A stretch of DNA of 64,000 bases from Branchiostoma floridae (GCF_000003815.2 NC_049982.1:16354621-16418620); one strand, 5' to 3'; counted from the stretch's first letter, positions 48,026-60,509 are shown. Numbers and translations: made by a program. The notes: generated from the letters alone by a model not told the origin.

Positions 48026-51000
48026 ATGGCTGCGAACGGAGCCGCCAAGCCTGCGATGGACGGGGCAACAACGCGCCGGCCCCGCCTGGGTAGCATGAGC
48101 AGGCCGCGTAAGTAGACGTTGGTTTTGCAAATTACCGGCTATTATGTAGTACTGTGAATGAGATCGGTAATTTGTTTTAGCATGTATGCTTTTTGCAAAG
48201 CAAAGCAAAACTTAATAGTAATTCCACACATTTGCCATATCGGTCATTGACTGCTTGAAATGGGTGACACGACGGTTGCTGTTTCTGTTATAACATGTGA
48301 GACGTGACCTTTGGCGTTTTGATCATCTTTGGTTTGTTTTGCACCGTGCATGACATACGGGGGCGTGGTTACTATCCATATTTGAATGGAAGTCATATCA
48401 AGGTGTGATATTTATGTCTTTTGACACTCCGTGACTGTAGTATCTCATACAACACCAAAAACTATTTACACTAAAAATCCATATCCTTTTTATAATACTG
48501 TGCATTGTTGCATGGGCAGCTGATAACTATCTGGTTGGCTGGATTATCTTGTAAAGAATTCTCAACCCTTTGCATGGTTTTGCAAAGATTTCACTTTATG
48601 TTTCATTCAACACTACAGTAAATCAATCAAGGAGAGTATGAATTGATCTGTTGGGTGTTGACAGAGAATTTTTAATGAGTCCAAAGGTCATATCAGACAC
48701 GTTCTACTCACATGAAACAAGTTAAACATTATTGGAGCTGGTATTTAAGGGGTATGTGAAGGTATGAGGGAAGCATGGTTCCACATTTTTGTACTGGCAT
48801 CTAATCTTGAGCAACCTGTCTTTAAAAGAGAAGACCTACCATGTTACGATTAGAATTTGCACCAGTTTAACATCTAATATTAACTCAAGTGATGTCGTGT
48901 GGTGTAATGGCAATGAATTTGATCCAGAACCTAGAGACCCTGGATTTAAATCCTGTTATGTCACCAATCTTGTGTCCTTGGAAAGGCACTTAATTATTAT
49001 TATGGCTTTCATCACTTCACTCAGGTGGAAATGAGCATCTAAATATGGTTAGGAATGTCCCTCAAATAGGACATTAAATAAGGAACTTAAAGGAAGAAAG
49101 ACTGGTACAATCAAACAAATTCAAATGAACCTCAGGCAACTTCCATGTTCATGTACAACATTTGAGTTGTGCATATTATTCAACGTGTCATTGTACTTCA
49201 CAATGCACGGACACTGAATTTTGTTGACTTTATAATTGTTTTTTGTCTCTCAGCATTTCCCTGGTTTGGCATGGACATAGGAGGAACTCTAGCCAAGTTG
49301 GTGTACTATGAGCCCACAGACATTACTCCAGATGAGGCTGAGGCAGAACGAGACAGTCTGAAGGTTATCCGTAAATATTTGACCTCCAATGTGGCATACG
49401 GTAAGGAGGGGATACGGGACACTCATCTGGAAATGAAAAACCTGGCTCTGTGTGGACGGAAGGGAAACTTGCACTTCATCCGCTTTCCCACAACAGGGAT
49501 GGAGCGTTTTCTTCACATGGGCCATGAGAAGAACTTCTCAAGTCTCCATACAACTTTCTGTGCCACAGGAGGCGGGGCCTATCGCTTTGAGGAGGACTTT
49601 TTGCGGGTGAGTCAGTCTACATGCCTTGATCACAAAGTGCTTTACCATATATAATCCAATAATACTTTGATTTTTAGATAGATTGCAGGTCTCTAACAAG
49701 TAACAAAGTGCCTTTAAAATTTGGCAGAATATGTGGCCAGTTTTACTTTCAGATAAGGTCTCACCATGGCAAAAGAAAAGTTCATACTAGACCCCAGAAT
49801 AGTTTTTCAACTATCTCGTTGAGTATGACTAGTACATGTACTAGAAATACTAGTCATAGAAGTATTAAACATGTAGTTGAAAAGCTATTCTAGGAATTGA
49901 CCCATCACCTCTAAGCTGCATGTTAAGTCTCGACTGTCAGAGCTACAAAACTTACATCCTTGTTTTTTCTGTCCAGATCGCAGGGTTGCAGTTAAACAAG
50001 CTTGATGAGCTGGACTGTCTGATCCATGGTATCCACTACATAGATTCCAGTAAATTCAATGGCAGCTCCGAATGTTACTGGTATAAAAATCCCACAAGAG
50101 AGGACTTGTGTGAGAAGATGCCATTTGACTTTCGTAACCCTTACCCCTACATCGTGGTGAACATAGGGTCAGGGGTCAGCATCCTTGCTGTGTATTCGCA
50201 GGACGACTACAAGAGGATTAGTGGAACCAGGTATAGTTATGCTATATTCATATTTATATATGATGTAATTGTATGTCCAATGAGAATTGTACATTGTGAA
50301 AATCTTGTGAATCAAGTGTATAAATTATAATGCATCATCGTCATCAACATTTTGTGTGGCTCACCCAGACCACTATTTCTCATGAAGAGTTACTGTCTTC
50401 CATCATGTGTAATGCAATCCTTTTATCCTGTCCCCCCTCCCCAGCCTTGGTGGTGGAACATTCCTTGGCCTGTGTTGCCTGCTCACAGGCTGTGACACAT
50501 TTGAGGATGCGATAGAAATGGCTGCAAATGGGAACAGTACTAATGTGGATAAGTTGGTCAAGGACATCTACGGTGGTGACTACACACGCTTTGCACTCTC
50601 TGGAGAAACTGTTGCATCAAGGTAATTCTCTGTCTGTTATATATACCATTGACTACTTTTTCATGCTAAAAGACTCTACTACATGTATGTATCACAAAGC
50701 ACAAGGAACTTGTCGTAGTACTGCAATGCCAATAGGAATTAAGTTTATGCTTCTTCAGTCAGCCCAAGCGTTACTTTCATCTTATAGTGGCTGGCAATGT
50801 TTTGAGGAATAACTGACAATGTATAATGTTTTGTTTCCCCAGTTTTGGAAACATGCACATCAAGGAGAAGAGGGAAGCTGCCAGCAAGGAGGACCTGGCA
50901 CGAGCAACACTTGTCACCATCACCAACAACATCGGCTCCATAGCCCGCATGTGTGCCCTCACTGAGGTATGTATGCCATCAAGCTGGAAGAAGTTAAGAT

Positions 51001-51639
51001 GAAGTTTAGTTGGAACATCTGGCTTTCACCACAGTGCTCTACTATGTGTTGTTACTAATTCATGGCAGTTGATTGTAACCTGTTAATGGTAATCATATTT
51101 TCTGCAAACAGAAAATTGAACGAGTGGTGTTTGTTGGGAACTTCTTGCGAGTGAACCCCATCTCCATGAAGCTTCTGGCAGATGCCATGGACTTCTGGTC
51201 AAGTGGACAACTCAAGGCACTCTTTCTGGAGCATGAGGTGAGGTTTGGACCATTCATCTTTTCAGAATACAGTATGTGCATGTTTTTGGGTGTAAAAATA
51301 TTATGATATCATGATTTTTAAAGCCCAGGTATATGTATATGTGGTCTTAGCTGCTATCATTCATCCCTGTACAAGTCTGCTTTTGTAAGTATGAGATCAT
51401 CATATTTGTGCACTGGTATTGTTAAGTACGCAAAAATGTGTATGTGTATCTTCTAAAATACGCACTAGTAGCAGTTGTGACGACATGCAGGAAATTCTGA
51501 TATGACCATTGCAGATCTACAATGTGTATCAGGGAAACAAAACAGTATCTGTTGTTTGTTTCAGGGTTACTTTGGAGCTGTAGGTGCATTACTGCAACTC
51601 ACAAAGACATCTCCATTTGATGTACCTATTGACCAATGA
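48026..51639 (+). CDS. PANK: Pantothenate kinase (PANK1/2/3 type)
   Basis: Seven exons: 48026-48107, 49254-49606, 49977-50230, 50445-50621, 50843-50966, 51112-51237, 51565-51639; phases agree, 396 aa (human PANK3 370). The enzyme phosphorylates pantothenate with ATP, the first and rate-limiting step of coenzyme A synthesis, and is inhibited by acyl-CoA. Seen: the nucleotide-binding [14 protein letters not shown] (33-46), [14 protein letters not shown] with the probable catalytic glutamate at about E140, [64 protein letters not shown] and the C-terminal [12 protein letters not shown]. The first exon encodes a divergent 27-residue basic N-terminus ([13 protein letters not shown]) and follows a GCC-ATGG context, so this is the chosen start; alternative first exons, common in vertebrate PANK1, cannot be excluded. 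One gene here probably stands before the vertebrate PANK1/2/3 duplications. Confidence 0.95.
48895..49085 (+). mobile_element. tRNA-derived SINE in PANK intron 1
   Basis: A-box-like GTGTGGTGTAATGGC and a decayed B-box GGATTTAAATCC (48942-48953) are spaced as in a tRNA. The body includes CCAATCTTGTGTCCTTGGAA, AGGCACTTAATTATT, CACTCAGGTGGAAATGAGCA and CAAATAGGACATTAAAT. It is the same family as 11580 and 45735, in sense orientation to the gene. Confidence 0.7.
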
Positions 51640-54600
51640 ACAAGTCTCTATTAACACTGCCAACACACTGGGACCAGTCGAACCCCTACATGTACATCTT
51701 TTTTACCTGCACACATTCTCTGCTCTTCAATGTGCCAACATACATCTGTGGAAAAACTACATTTGTACCACTAGACTGGTAGGAAGTGCTGTGGTTAGAT
51801 TTCTCTGTTGTTACCATCAGAGTTGTGTATTAACAGAACAACATGTACCGAAAGGCAATGAAAAGTCAAGAGCCATTGATTAGGTATACTACTTGCTTAC
51901 TTAGGCCTACCTCAAATCCTTGGGTATAGGCCACAAATGAAAGTACCAAACAACCAAATTAAGGTGGCAATGCAACAATGAACTAAACTAATATGTGATT
52001 AGAAACGTTTTAAGCATGCTTAATGTGCAAATCAATTTTAGATGTACATTTATAAGTACTATGTGACAAATCCACATTGATTTTATTCCATTATTTCCTT
52101 ATGTAGAGACCGACATTGAAGTATAAGAAATCTATAGAGAGAACTGAAAATCATTTAAGAATGTAAGTGATATACCGGTACTCCACAATTTAAACTTTCA
52201 GTGCAGTCAGATTGATTGATCAATCGTACATAAAGTAATGTAGAGGCAAGATGCATCAATAAGAAGCAGTAGCACATAGATAGGACTCTTCCATACAATT
52301 CCTATGGGGTTGAGGGGTCAGTTTGGGAACATTTTTGTAACAGAAGGTAGAAACAGCTAGATTGAGAGTGACTGAAGTTCAGTACAACTCAGTTCTTATT
52401 GAGTGTTAGATAACTGTACTTAACCAGTTTCTCAACTTACTGTAGAGTGGTATAAGATGAAATGATGAGTTGATGGACACCAGCATGGTATTTCTTAACT
52501 GTGCAAAATTATATCTTAATAAATCATATGTGCTCTATGGTGCAAAACTTTGAAATATGAGTTAGGGTTCATGCTAAACACGTCGCAACATTCTTATTAC
52601 CTTGACAAGTTGTTTACCCTTTTGTAGCCTATTATGATCTCTTCTGAGGGTGTGATAAACAGTATCCTATGTTGAAAAACAAGGGAGATGGATTCTGGAG
52701 CTATTAAAAAATGGAAATACTGTACATCCATATCAGTGAACAATGTAAAAAATGGATCTGGCCTGAAAAATTACAAGATGACTTGTATAGGAGAGACTTG
52801 TCAGGTTTGCTGTTAGTGTATCTTATTAGAATAGAGGTAGGATACCAGAATTTTGCTGTCCACATGACTCTTTTCACCTTTTAAAAACATTGTCCTCTGC
52901 ATGTTGTACATAATTGAGAAACTAGGAAGGATTTGATATGGGTAAGTTTGAAGTTGAACATTCCCAAACTGAAATCACATGCATGTTCCAAAGCATGGGT
53001 CTCTGCATCAATGTAAAATGTTTCCAAAAATGCTTTTATATTGTATCTCTCCAGCAGTAGCAGTCCTGAGACCAATGTGATGATTATGATGTAACAGAAT
53101 GATTATTATATACTGGGCGCCTACTAGTAATATCAGGGTTTTCCCCTTTTTTGCTTCCAGTTGATGGATTAACTTTCTTATTAGTATCAGGTTATATGTT
53201 ACATGTTTGGAGTTACTCGGTCTAGATCAGAATGATGGAAATGTTGTAAATAATTGTGAAGAGATTAATCTGTGTTAATTTATTACCAATAGGTGTGTTG
53301 TAAAAATCATTGTCGGAAGTGTCACTGGAAGTCTACTTTCCTCAAAAACCTTAAAGGTAATGCTGGTCAACAAAGCTCAACTGGGTCTTGAATTATGAAG
53401 TCTGATACATTGCTTATTCACATAAATTTCGTATATTGCACATTGAGACTTTATTGTTCACGTGAATGCCGTAGACTGAACAGGTGATACATGCAGTATA
53501 ATGTAAATGTTGAAACCTTTGTTGGAGGTAAGATTACCATCTATATATTCTAAATGATGATTTAACAACTACATTGTGTAAATATGCTATTGGTGGTAGA
53601 TCTAGAAAGAACATTGTATCTAGGACTATCCTATATGGACAAGAGATGGTAACAACTACAGGAAGACATTTCACACATTTCGTTTTGACTTGTTTTAAAC
53701 CTACTCAGCGGGCTTTGTTTTATGCTTTTGTAGCCTGGAGTTGCTCCAGATGGAGTAATGCTTGCATTTTCAAGTAGACATTTTAAAGTCCTTCTTTTGT
53801 CAGTGTTGCTTTGTAACTTGAAATTTGAAGTCAAACCAAACCAAACCAAACCTCCCTATTTTCAATTTACTACACGTATAGCTGCATCTGCCCTTGTAAC
53901 CATTTCAACTCCTTGTGGGGGTATCAAATTACTTGGTACAGCACCAATTGTCAACCAAGGTAGTTTGTGATGTATGATTCCCAAAGTCTTTCATAATCAT
54001 GTCAAGGATTTTTCAATCAGCCTGACATCTTGTTCATGTACATTTCCCTCTTATTGCAAAAGTAGCTATGTGATGCCTCAGTTTTTGAATGTGGGATGGA
54101 GGATTTTATTAGCTTTTGTTACAGAAAGTACAGATGCTCCCTGTAATGTGTTAATTGATGGGAAGAGAGGAAACAAGCCTTTTTATTTTAGTGACATGCA
54201 GTACAATGTGAAACACCAAATCTACACAAGACCTGAATTGTTATAGGACTTGAATCTGTTGACATTATACCATGAGACACTTGAATTGCCCGATGTCACT
54301 TGACATGTTGTGATGTATTGATATGCCAGTTGGAGGTCATTGACTACCAATAGACCATCATCAGCATGTTTAGTTTGGCATGGGCAAAGTTGCACATGTG
54401 GTGACATTATGCATTAATTGGAAGGCAATAGCAATTGATTTAGAACACAGATTTAGAGAGCATGTTCTGTTTTTTGCTTGGTCTCAAAAATTTGCTTGAT
54501 ACTGTATTTGAGGATAGTCTTCCAATCTCTTCCCAACAGGTAGAAAACACTTTTCTTTATTTTGGAGTTTGTGAACGAATAAAGCTGTACGTACACAATG

Positions 54601-54945
54601 AAGACAACCAATGGTATACATGTTTGGAATGTGTCATTGTCATAACATGTTAACATACTCTTTTTTCCCTTACATGTACTTAACTTTTAGTCTACCAGAT
54701 TAACATGGAATAATTTTGACTACAAGAATGGACATTTTTCATCTGACATAAGATACAATGTAACTAAGGAAGTAATGAAGGTCCCTGATACACGATTTTT
54801 GTATCCTACAGGAATAACTTGCAGAACATGTTGGCCACATAAAAGTAACAATGTGTGACACTGTGCAAGTACATTGGTTTTGGCCCATTTTTTAACAAAA
54901 CATGACATGTCATCTCTCAGAAGCAAGCAACCTCATTCCTAAGTT
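51640..54945 (+). other. PANK 3' UTR and intergenic, no gene seen
   Basis: 3.3 kb without a supportable exon on either strand. AATAAA-type signals at about 52517 and 54578 could end a long PANK 3' UTR. Short frames such as 53574-53777, 53758-53970 and 53974-54246 have no recognisable domains and look random. Confidence 0.4.
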
Positions 54946-57900
54946 TCAGATCATTTTAATGGCTGAATCTGAAGTCTTTACTTGTATCAGAGTATCTTGG
55001 TCCACACTGTAGCTACTGAGAACACTGTCTGCCAGTGGTGTGATGGCTACGTGGGGCATGTCACAGCAAGGTTTGCTGAGGGCAGGATAGTACTGTCGGT
55101 ATATGGTGTACGCCATCAGCAGTCCCATGGTAGATCCCACAGCAACGTCTGAAATACAACAGACACAAACTTTAGGTTTGTTGTACCAATTATCAGCAAC
55201 TTTGCACACTGGGTATCATTTACCAGTACCTGACAATCACCTTAATCTTTACTGGGGACAAAATTAATGCTTACAGAGTTCTGTCAACAATAAAAACAAA
55301 TGTGCAGAACAAGTTGTAATGGTTGGAAAAGTCCCTAAATGACATACAGACAATGTAATGTATCTGGAAAATATAAAATGAAATCATTATCATGCTAATT
55401 TAACTACAAATACATCATACTTTGGACCCCACAAAAGGTTATTGAATACAGCACCATGTACATTAATAATACCATTCAACTATGACAACACAAACATGCA
55501 AAAAGAAAAAATATGCCCCTCTTGGACCTCTGACAGAATATCCAAGAAGTTAATCTAAACCAGGAGCTATGCCAGCCTTTTTGTCCCACAAATACTTTCT
55601 TTGGCAGGCTAACAGATCAAGTTCTGGGTACAATTTGTTCCATACTTGGTCACAGACTACAACAAGCAAGAGAACAACACAGCCTTTTCAAAATGGTAGT
55701 GTTACTTTTGCTGTGTGTTGTCCTTCCTCTGACTTGTGGGCAACAAGAGGAAAGCTCTGGACCAGCAGACAGGTTTGTGTGCAGCCCTGTCATCAACATA
55801 CCGAAGCAGACTTGCAGTGGCCATGATGACAACTCTGAGAGTCTGGATACCTGCCTAAATACCATAGAAGACTTGGAACGCCATCTTGATAAGGAGAAAA
55901 AGAGAATTGCTGACTTGGAGCAGCGTTTTGCGTCCCTGGAAGGTCAACAATTGAAGGCCAAGCTGGGAACTGCTGCTAATCCAGGACTGTCATGCAAAGA
56001 AATAAAGGACACTGTAGACCAAGCACAAGATGGACTGTACCATCTTCGTAGCCAAGAAGGGATTGTGTACCAGACCTACTGCGACATGACAACTGCTGAT
56101 GGTGGGTGGACTCTTGTGTCCAGCGTGCATGAGAATGACATATATGGGAAATGTACCACAGGGGACCGCTGGTCTTCAACCCGGGGAAGCACCACCAACT
56201 ACCCTGAGGGAGATGGAAACTGGGCTAACTTCTACACATTTGGTTCAGTTCAATTGGCAACTTATGATGACCTAAAGAACCCTGGTTACTTCAGCATCAA
56301 TGCCTCTGACGTGATGCTGTGGCATGTGCCCAACAACACCCCGCTGTTCCAGTACAAGTCTGCAGCCTACCTGAGGTATTACACGACTGATGGGTTCCTT
56401 CAGCAGTACGGTGGCAGTCTATACTCCCTCTTCAAGGATCATTTTCCAATTGTCTACAATGGTGGGACAGGGAATGGACCAGCAATTCCCATCACCTGGG
56501 ACAATGGGAATGACGACCTGCTTAAGTCACTCCTGGCTCCTAATGTGCTCTCTGAGGCAACTCCTGGCTTTGTACACTTCTGTGTCTTCAACAATGAAAA
56601 AGCCCCCCATGCCGTGTGTCCGGGTCTTAAGTATAACGGAGGTAATGTTGAGCATGCGTGCATCGGAGGAGCAGCATACTGGGCAGAGCTAGCCCCTCGT
56701 CAGTGTGGAGACTTTGCAGGCAAGGATTGGAGCGGCTATGGAACACACACTGGCTGGAGCAGCAGTCTCCTGGAACTGGAGTCAGCCATTCTGTTCTTCT
56801 ATCGCTAGAATCAAATGTGTGCTAGCAGTAGAACAAAGACAGCTGATGCAGTTCCAATATCAATAAGACAAGACTATGCCTAATATCTTCAGTGGGTTTT
56901 AAGCAAATGTCTAGTAAAAGGAAATGTCTAGTAAAAGTGTCAACTAGGGGTGGGTACGGGTACTGAAATTCAATATAACATGACAGTCTCTGACCTTGCC
57001 AGTGATGTCTGTAGTCAGAGGTTCGAGACAAGGCAATCATAGTGGCACCAAGCAGGGGCAAGCCTGCAAGAAGAAGTCTCCAAGACTGGCCACGCCCCTT
57101 GCCCTGGAAGCAGTGCAGTTTTCCAGCTAGGTACAGAGAAGCAAATGCCAGTCCTGTGAAGGAAACTGAGAAACAACGAAAATGTTGGTTACTTATTTTG
57201 ACTAATTCTACAGTCACATGTGGTTATGTACGTTGAAAGCCGTAACCTAGCCAGGGCTCTAGCCAGCGTCCGTAATTCCATCATTTGACAGAATTTGGCT
57301 GCATACAACAGAAGAATTTTAAGACCATTCCATCAATCTTGCAGACAAACATTTTTACAGATATATCCCAATTTAAATAAACCATGCCTTAGAACCAGCC
57401 TAGAAACTGAACATTGGCCAGAGCTCTGTCATAATACAAACAAGCACTTTTGACAAAAGCTATCATTTTGACAGCACAGTTGTTATGGAAAAGTTGGTTG
57501 GTAAGCCTTTCTTGAGGCCATTAGCAAGATGTTGCTGTCAATAGAAATTTTCTGTCAAAATTTGCAGGTATAAATTTGTTAGGAACAAATCAGAGCATAC
57601 CTTCCATCTTTTAATAATCTTGTGAAAAACAACTCTTGATCTGTCAACCTTAACCCTAACCCTGACGGAGATCCTATAAGATGGCGCAAAAAATACTTCC
57701 TTATTAGTAATTACATTTCCGAGCAAGACTAATTTCCTCTGCAAGATTAATTATTGAATAGTGGTTAAAAAAGGAAAAGAAAAAGGTTTCCTTGGGCTGA
57801 CTAGGACAGCATGCTTGTAGATATCTAGCTCAGTGCACATGTGCTGATATGAAAACTAAAATATTACCTGATCCAACCTGATGCTTACATATATACAACC

Positions 57901-59238
57901 AACCAAAGTTAAAATATGGAATAAAACTTTATTAAAAGCCAGAGTCAGATTAGAACCTACATGAGGAATGTCCACTGGGAAAACTTTTTCTGCCCTCAAT
58001 AATGGTGTCAGGGTCTCCGGTACATTTCATATCTTTACTCCACTTTCCATCAGGAAAACAACGGGAGAAGAAATCCGGTCTGGGTCTGGACAGAGAAAAC
58101 ATGAGATGAAGTTAGACATTTAATATAACATAGGATAAAGCTTAAAAGAATTTACTATTATTGTTAACAGAATAAAGGTTTTTGCAATGCAACAAATGTT
58201 TGTCAAACTACATTTTGAAAATTGTATTAAGGTATGATAAAAGAAGCTAGTGCCATAATCCATTACTCAAATGTGTGGCTACAGAAGGAAAGGAACACAG
58301 TAGTTTGAGAACATATTGTCCATTCTCTTGTTCATTGTCTATTTTCTGTACTGCTGTGTCTGACTCTCAAAAATGATGTTTGCTAGTAGTGATGATGCTA
58401 TGATAGACATACCTGCCATACATGAGTTTAACTGTGTTGGTAACAACCCCATTCAGCACCAAGGCCAGGGTTACAGCTGAAATCACAAAATATATTGATT
58501 TGGTGTCAAAGGTTAGATATTCCAGTTTCTTTGGATCATGGCAATAAGATTCAAGTTTCAAAAGGTTATGAATAACTGCAGATGAAAATAAAATACTCAC
58601 CTAGAATTCCTTGGAATGCTTCTATCTTGTCTCGTTTGACAGTGGAATAGACAATAACCACCATTAGTGGTGCTGATATTGCTATTGCCTGTAATGTAAA
58701 GGGAACAACTCTTTAGTTCATGGACAACAAAGTACAATTTAGTTTGTCTGAATTCATTTGCCAAGTAATGAGCTAAGAAACTAAAATCACTGAACCAATT
58801 AAGTTATGTTGCCTTTGAAACAATGAATGTACAAAAAACGTTATTTGAAAAATACTCCTATAACACTGTTATTGGACAGAAGTTTGCTGCCTATGACAAA
58901 AAGAATATTCAAGACTATTTTGTCAACCTTTGAACAAAAATTAGCGAGTAAACATGTAACGTTAAATATGTCAAAATTTGAATAAATTGACAGAAATATT
59001 TACAAAAAGTTGGCCAGAATGTTAGGCCAGTTGGTCTCCATCAGATCAGCCATGAGACAAGTTCATAAAGGGCAGAAGCATCTGAACTTCCTTTAACTTC
59101 TGGCGTAATTGTAATGTTGATCAACTCACAAACATGACAGTGCTTGGCACAGCATCATGCTGGATGTGCGGGTACTTGTACAGCCACCTCTCCTCTGGCT
59201 GGATCTCACGAATAAAGGGAACCATGTCTTCTGTGATC
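54946..59238 (-). CDS. PLPP5: Phospholipid phosphatase 4/5-type (PAP2 family), 5' exon missing
   Basis: Six exons found in transcript order: 59238-59130, 58688-58601, 58476-58413, 58085-57961, 57165-56995, 55148-54946. Phases agree (760 coding bases) and the stop is at 54946. The three lipid phosphatase motifs are intact: [28 protein letters not shown] and [15 protein letters not shown]. Membrane helices lie between them. The family dephosphorylates phosphatidic acid, diacylglycerol pyrophosphate and related lipids in cellular membranes. The first recognised residues, [20 protein letters not shown], align just after the first membrane helix of human PLPP4/PLPP5. One upstream exon ending in phase 2 is therefore missing and probably lies near or in the gap at 60087-60186. 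The last intron houses an intelectin gene on the other strand. PLPP4 and PLPP5 are vertebrate duplicates, so the symbol is approximate. Confidence 0.93.
55693..56808 (+). CDS. ITLN: Intelectin, secreted glycan-binding lectin (intronless, nested)
   Basis: A single 371-codon frame. Signal peptide ([16 protein letters not shown]), then a charged coiled coil (about 52-92, [19 protein letters not shown]), then the fibrinogen-like start [16 protein letters not shown] and the intelectin-specific fold: [63 protein letters not shown] and the C-terminal FFYR. Intelectins bind exocyclic 1,2-diols of microbial sugars through calcium. By alignment with human ITLN1 the calcium ligands H263 and E274 correspond to H321 and E332. 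The two aromatic wall residues W288 and Y297 are W346 and W355 here. The gene lies in the final intron of the PLPP gene, antisense to it. Vertebrate intelectins have introns, so this copy may be a retrogene. A hydrophobic leader and clean start context support the ATG. Confidence 0.95.
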   Translation: MVVLLLLCVVLPLTCGQQEESSGPADRFVCSPVINIPKQTCSGHDDNSESLDTCLNTIEDLERHLDKEKKRIADLEQRFASLEGQQLKAKLGTAANPGLSCKEIKDTVDQAQDGLYHLRSQEGIVYQTYCDMTTADGGWTLVSSVHENDIYGKCTTGDRWSSTRGSTTNYPEGDGNWANFYTFGSVQLATYDDLKNPGYFSINASDVMLWHVPNNTPLFQYKSAAYLRYYTTDGFLQQYGGSLYSLFKDHFPIVYNGGTGNGPAIPITWDNGNDDLLKSLLAPNVLSEATPGFVHFCVFNNEKAPHAVCPGLKYNGGNVEHACIGGAAYWAELAPRQCGDFAGKDWSGYGTHTGWSSSLLELESAILFFYR

Positions 59239-59388
59239 CTGCAACACAAATCATACACAAACAAGATTCTGAATATAATCCCATGTATTGCGGGCTCAGC
59301 AGAAATGAAGAAGGAAAAGAAGTTAGATTTCAATTGACACAAACTATCACAATCTCTTGTTGGATCAACTATTACTGATGCGGTCTGC

Positions 59389-59715
59389 CTAAACACCACA
59401 AACGACTCAGAAACACCACAAACGACTCTAATATGCAGTGTATATGGATCAAAAACCTTATGTGGCGCTCTGGAGACATTATTTCCACATTTATAAATTT
59501 AAAAAATGCAGCAAGTCCTATGTATTCACCACTTATTTCGAGTTAGCCCGCCGGTTTCAATACAAAACTCGAAATAACTGGTGAATACGTAGGACTTGCT
59601 GCATTTTTAAAATTCATAAATGTGTAAACAATGTCTCCAAAGCGCCACACAAGGTTTTTGACCCATATGCACTGCATATTAGAGTTGTTTGTGGTCGTTT
59701 GTGGTGTTCAGGCAC
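59389..59715. mobile_element. Foldback MITE (about 150-bp arms)
   Basis: Near-palindromic: the left arm (CCTAAACACCACAAACGACT, CTCTAATATGCAGTGTATATGG, GCAGCAAGTCCTATGTATTC, TTATTTCGAGTTAGCCCGCC) is mirrored by the right arm with about 10 percent mismatch and a spacer of about 20 bases. It is a compact relative of 43085-43845, located upstream of the first recognised PLPP exon. Confidence 0.85.
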
Positions 59716-60086
59716 AACCTTACTGATGCAAGGGCACCGAAGTATAAGGAAGATCACAAAGATTAGGCCCGGTGTGCGGTGACAGGAAGTAATATGTCAA
59801 AGGTAAAGGCCTTGAAAAAGAAAACAGTCCCTCACCATTGTTTCGATATGACATTGTTTTGATATTTCAATATAGACTAACAACGTCCAGGCGGGTTTTG
59901 TTTCCTTTTTGTGGGCCTTTACCTAGAGTAGAATTCCTGTCGCCACACATTCGTCCTGATCTCTGTGAAAGGGCTTATAGCATCATTACTCGGGGTCCAG
60001 TGTGGAAAGCCTCGTTCCAGTGCTGACCAAGCAGACCATTCTTGAACAAAACAACTTTGGGTTTTTGTCGTACTCTAAAAAAAAAA

Positions 60087-60186
60087 NNNNNNNNNNNNNN
60101 NNNNNNNNNNNNNNNNNNNNNNNNNNNNNNNNNNNNNNNNNNNNNNNNNNNNNNNNNNNNNNNNNNNNNNNNNNNNNNNNNNNNNN
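60087..60186. other. Assembly gap (100 N)
   Basis: Placeholder of 100 Ns following a poly-A run, between the PLPP and WDR11 starts. The missing first PLPP exon may be here. Confidence 0.99.
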
Positions 60187-60488
60187 GTACCTGCGTCAAT
60201 AATTTACCATTTACTAGTAGCTCAGCTGTCAGTCTTTTATTGGGGTGGGGAGGGGGGCTACCATAGCCTCTCCGAGAGTCTGCGTTTTCCCAGAAAACCA
60301 AATGATGTCAACTCTGACTTTATTGCATAGCCGATGCAACAACGTAGACGTAGATAATGCAACAACAAAACTTCTCAGTGACAGACGTTAAATTGTACTT
60401 TCCTGTTGTATTTCTGTCAGCCGGCTTCATACGTGTCAAATTTTCCTTCCGAACCGCATTTTCCTTCCCGTCATGCACTGTAAACAAC

Positions 60489-60509
60489 ATGGCTGACTTA
60501 GGATCTTAG
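60489..60509 (+). promoter_or_regulatory. Upstream ORF in the WDR11 leader
   Basis: CAACATGGCTGAC opens the six-codon frame MADLGS-stop, 107 bases before the WDR11 ATG. The context matches those upstream of HPS1 and the DOCK-like gene. Confidence 0.4.

Noticed and set aside
52881-54656. Several 60-90 codon frames downstream of PANK
   Set aside because: No conserved domains, no splice partners, and composition like the surrounding AT-rich DNA.
59975-60301. Frames crossing the second assembly gap
   Set aside because: They join unrelated sequence through 100 Ns; not usable as gene evidence.
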